This document shows positions 16,451 to 18,230 of a stretch of 18,230 nt of DNA, one piece after another. The stretch is taken from assembly GCA_028684435.1 (NCBI GenBank), contig JAQUFX010000004.1, positions 16,457 through 34,686 on the forward strand, written 5' to 3'. The stretch comes from Bacilli bacterium (GTDB lineage Bacteria > Bacillota_I > Bacilli_A > RF39 > UBA660). The notes beneath the pieces were generated by a model. It ran no database searches. It saw only the letters and a program-made list of their open reading frames with translations, and was not told the DNA's origin. Both the position numbers and the translations under genes were made by a program. How positions within the stretch are numbered: the stretch's first letter is position 1; each line of letters opens with the position of its first letter.

Positions 16451-17911
16451 TTAATTAAATAACTTTTTTTTATTTAAGAACAATCCAAACCCAGCTAACC
16501 CAATTAAAGATATTGTTCCAAGTGCAATATATAATAATAAATTATCTCCAGTTTGGGGATTATCAATATCTGCAACATTACTTAATGGAGTTAAGATATA
16601 AGTACTAAAGTGATCAGTTTCAAATGAGGCAAATCCATTTTGGATAGTAACATTATGTTTTTCTGTTTTATTATTTGAATTAATATAATATATAAATAAA
16701 TCTTTTCCTTCATATTCTTTTGGTACTGGTATTTTTACTAAAAATTTACCATTATCTAATTTTTCAATATAAGCTCCTTTTCCATTGGAATATAATCTTA
16801 TGTCATATGCTTTATAATCATTGGTTCCTAATACTTTATTAATATCATCATTTACGACGGTACTAACTTTTAATGCTGCGTCTAATGGAACGGCAGAACT
16901 ACCAGAAGTAATTCTAATATTGGTTGCAAGTTCACTTCCTAAATATGATGGCGATATTAATTGTTCAGCAGTTCCTTTCATTATATAGAATCTATATTCT
17001 TTACCTTTTATTGTAAAAATATAATAATTTCCATCGGTATCTTCATTATTAACAGTTGAATCTGTATAATAAATAGGTCCATATTCTTCAGTTACTTCTA
17101 CTAATGTTGATAATAATCCCCCATAAGTGATAGTAATACCATTATCAGCTCCTAAATATTCATCAATTCTTGCTTTAGCAGCAGCCATATATGCTCCTGT
17201 TGTGTCTTCTGTATTTTCAGGAATATATAAAACCCTTCTAAGATGTACTCCGTGTCCAGTTGAACCATAACAATAATCATTATAATAAATATTCATACCG
17301 CCAAATGCAGATTCATGCATATATACCGGTGCTTGATCTCCAGCTCTAACATCTAGTGAAAAAGATATATTGCTACCATTAGTTAATTTAATAATTTCAT
17401 TCGAATATTTTAATGCTCTAGCCCCTGCACTTGGATTCCATAATTCTGATTTAGCACTAGTCATATAATAATTAATTAATCCTAAATCTTCTACATGATA
17501 AAATGTACTTAGATCATTTGGATTAAATGCTTTTATTTTGCTTTTATAATCATCAATAACCGAAAGATTATTTGGCTCATCGTAAGTTACTCTAATTTTA
17601 TACGTTTTTGAAAAGGTACCACCTTCACGAATATCTTCGATACTAACTGTACAATCAGTAAGATCTTCTTCTTCACAATACCCACCAACATGATAACCTG
17701 GTTCGCTAATAAGTTTGTCAAATAAGCTAGTCAACATTGTATCTGACTCATTTTCGCTTTTTGGTTTTACCGTTTTAAGTATTGCATTCTCACCATCTGG
17801 TGCTATTCTTTTTATTAAATTTTCTTCATAATCTGTTGCATTTACATTGATAACACCAAAGAATAGAAATGTCATAAACATAAACGAAAACACTTTAATT
17901 ACTTTCTTCAT
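16451..17911 (-). CDS. Secreted cell-wall-anchored surface protein with NPQTG sorting signal
   Basis: Exported protein of 486 residues. The signal peptide is residues 1-25 (MKKVIKVFSFMFMTFLFFGV...NVNA). The C-terminus is a sortase signal: NPQTG (451-455), a hydrophobic helix (about 457-480) and a KKK tail. The Asn in the first motif position differs from classic LPXTG. The long middle is Tyr-rich and acidic and I recognise no enzyme. The segment before the anchor, ending GFASFETDHFSTYIL, resembles a beta domain common near the anchor in Firmicutes surface proteins. Two Cys near residues 79 and 87 (GYCEEEDLTDC) could pair. GGAG precedes the ATG with a TATAAT at 17929-17934. No sortase gene is visible. 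Adhesion is a guess. Confidence 0.85.
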   Translation of the reverse strand: MKKVIKVFSFMFMTFLFFGVINVNATDYEENLIKRIAPDGENAILKTVKPKSENESDTMLTSLFDKLISEPGYHVGGYCEEEDLTDCTVSIEDIREGGTFSKTYKIRVTYDEPNNLSVIDDYKSKIKAFNPNDLSTFYHVEDLGLINYYMTSAKSELWNPSAGARALKYSNEIIKLTNGSNISFSLDVRAGDQAPVYMHESAFGGMNIYYNDYCYGSTGHGVHLRRVLYIPENTEDTTGAYMAAAKARIDEYLGADNGITITYGGLLSTLVEVTEEYGPIYYTDSTVNNEDTDGNYYIFTIKGKEYRFYIMKGTAEQLISPSYLGSELATNIRITSGSSAVPLDAALKVSTVVNDDINKVLGTNDYKAYDIRLYSNGKGAYIEKLDNGKFLVKIPVPKEYEGKDLFIYYINSNNKTEKHNVTIQNGFASFETDHFSTYILTPLSNVADIDNPQTGDNLLLYIALGTISLIGLAGFGLFLNKKKLFN

Positions 17912-17928
17912 TACATTACTCCTTCTAT

Positions 17929-17934
17929 ATTATA
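17929..17934 (-). promoter_or_regulatory. Candidate -10 of the surface-protein gene
   Basis: TATAAT on the minus strand, 17 bases before the ATG. It would give a leader of only about 10 bases, so a promoter further upstream is also possible. Confidence 0.35.
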
Positions 17935-18032
17935 AAGATAACAAAAATTTTTATTTTTTACAATACCTAGTTAAATCAATTAGACCATAGTGAAATAAAA
18001 TTGTAATATTACTAAAAGGTCCATCTATCATT

Positions 18033-18053
18033 ATTGTCCTAATATAGGACAAT
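18033..18053. promoter_or_regulatory. Perfect palindrome, candidate operator
   Basis: ATTGTCCTA-N3-TAGGACAAT, 9-bp perfect arms, between the surface-protein gene and the partial gene at the right edge. No T-run follows on either strand, so it is more likely an operator than a terminator. It shares its half-site with 16386-16394. Confidence 0.5.
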
Positions 18054-18080
18054 CTTTCTATAGGGCATAAAACTTTTTTG

Positions 18081-18230
18081 TTAAATTATTTTTAATATTT
18101 CGGTTGTAATTAAAATACTTGCTTCTATAACTTTAATATTACTGGTATCTATTTTAAAAATTTTATTCGTATGTTTATTAAAATAGTCATAATTCTTCTC
18201 AATTGATTTTAAATATGCCGTACAAACTTC
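18081..18230 (-). CDS. Partial hypothetical protein, C-terminal 49 residues
   Basis: Open from the window edge to TAA at 18081. It ends EVCTAYLKSIEKNYDYFNK...IFKIDTSNIKVIEAS...EILKII. The YLKSIEKNYDYF helix followed by a hydrophobic strand with IDTSN resembles the C-terminal end of some P-loop nucleoside or nucleotide kinases (for example deoxynucleoside kinases), but too little is visible to call it. The start lies outside the window. Confidence 0.6.
   Translation of the reverse strand, partial: EVCTAYLKSIEKNYDYFNKHTNKIFKIDTSNIKVIEASILITTEILKII

Overview
This window is an AT-rich chromosomal segment from a Gram-positive-type bacterium. The best guess is an uncultured gut member of the Bacilli or Mollicutes-related Firmicutes. 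The evidence is strong AT bias, AAA/AAT/TTA-rich codons, Bacillus-like Shine-Dalgarno (SD) sequences (AGGAGG, GAGGTGAT), an LtaS-like lipoteichoic-acid synthase, an NPQTG cell-wall sorting signal, and the rbgA-rnhB-...-topA cluster typical of Firmicutes. Every Trp I checked is TGG and every intact gene ends in TAA or TAG, so I read it with the standard bacterial code.

Layout. Positions 1-5847 hold a leftward block: a NUDIX pyrophosphatase resembling MTH1, then the compact run rbgA, rnhB, an LtaS-like sulfatase-fold gene and topA, which runs off the left edge. The ORFs touch or overlap. Positions 6000-13500 hold single genes in changing directions: a hemolysin III/PAQR membrane protein; two paralogous M14 zinc carboxypeptidases about 4 kb apart, one with a signal anchor and one without; a divergent cold-shock protein and DEAD-box RNA helicase pair, with a terminator-like hairpin in the helicase leader; a CarD-like RNA polymerase-binding protein; and an FAD oxidoreductase with a C-terminal Rieske domain that lacks one cluster ligand.

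Positions 13500-16400 look like an accessory stretch. It has a broken reading frame (13.5-14.0 kb), two unrecognised leftward genes (one apparently starting at ATA behind a strong SD), a DUF5661-like small protein, and a clear three-frameshift pseudogene. Positions 16450-17911 encode a secreted cell-wall-anchored surface protein. The last 150 bases are the 3' end of another leftward gene.

The genes do not form one pathway. The left block is ribosome assembly, RNA-DNA hybrid removal, topology and envelope housekeeping. The middle suggests RNA folding control (Csp plus helicase) and cell-wall peptide turnover (M14). I found no convincing new defence or mobile system. The most unusual items are the ATA start, the defective Rieske site, the helicase leader hairpin, and a shared ATTGTCCTA motif at 18.04 kb and 16.39 kb on either side of the surface-protein gene.
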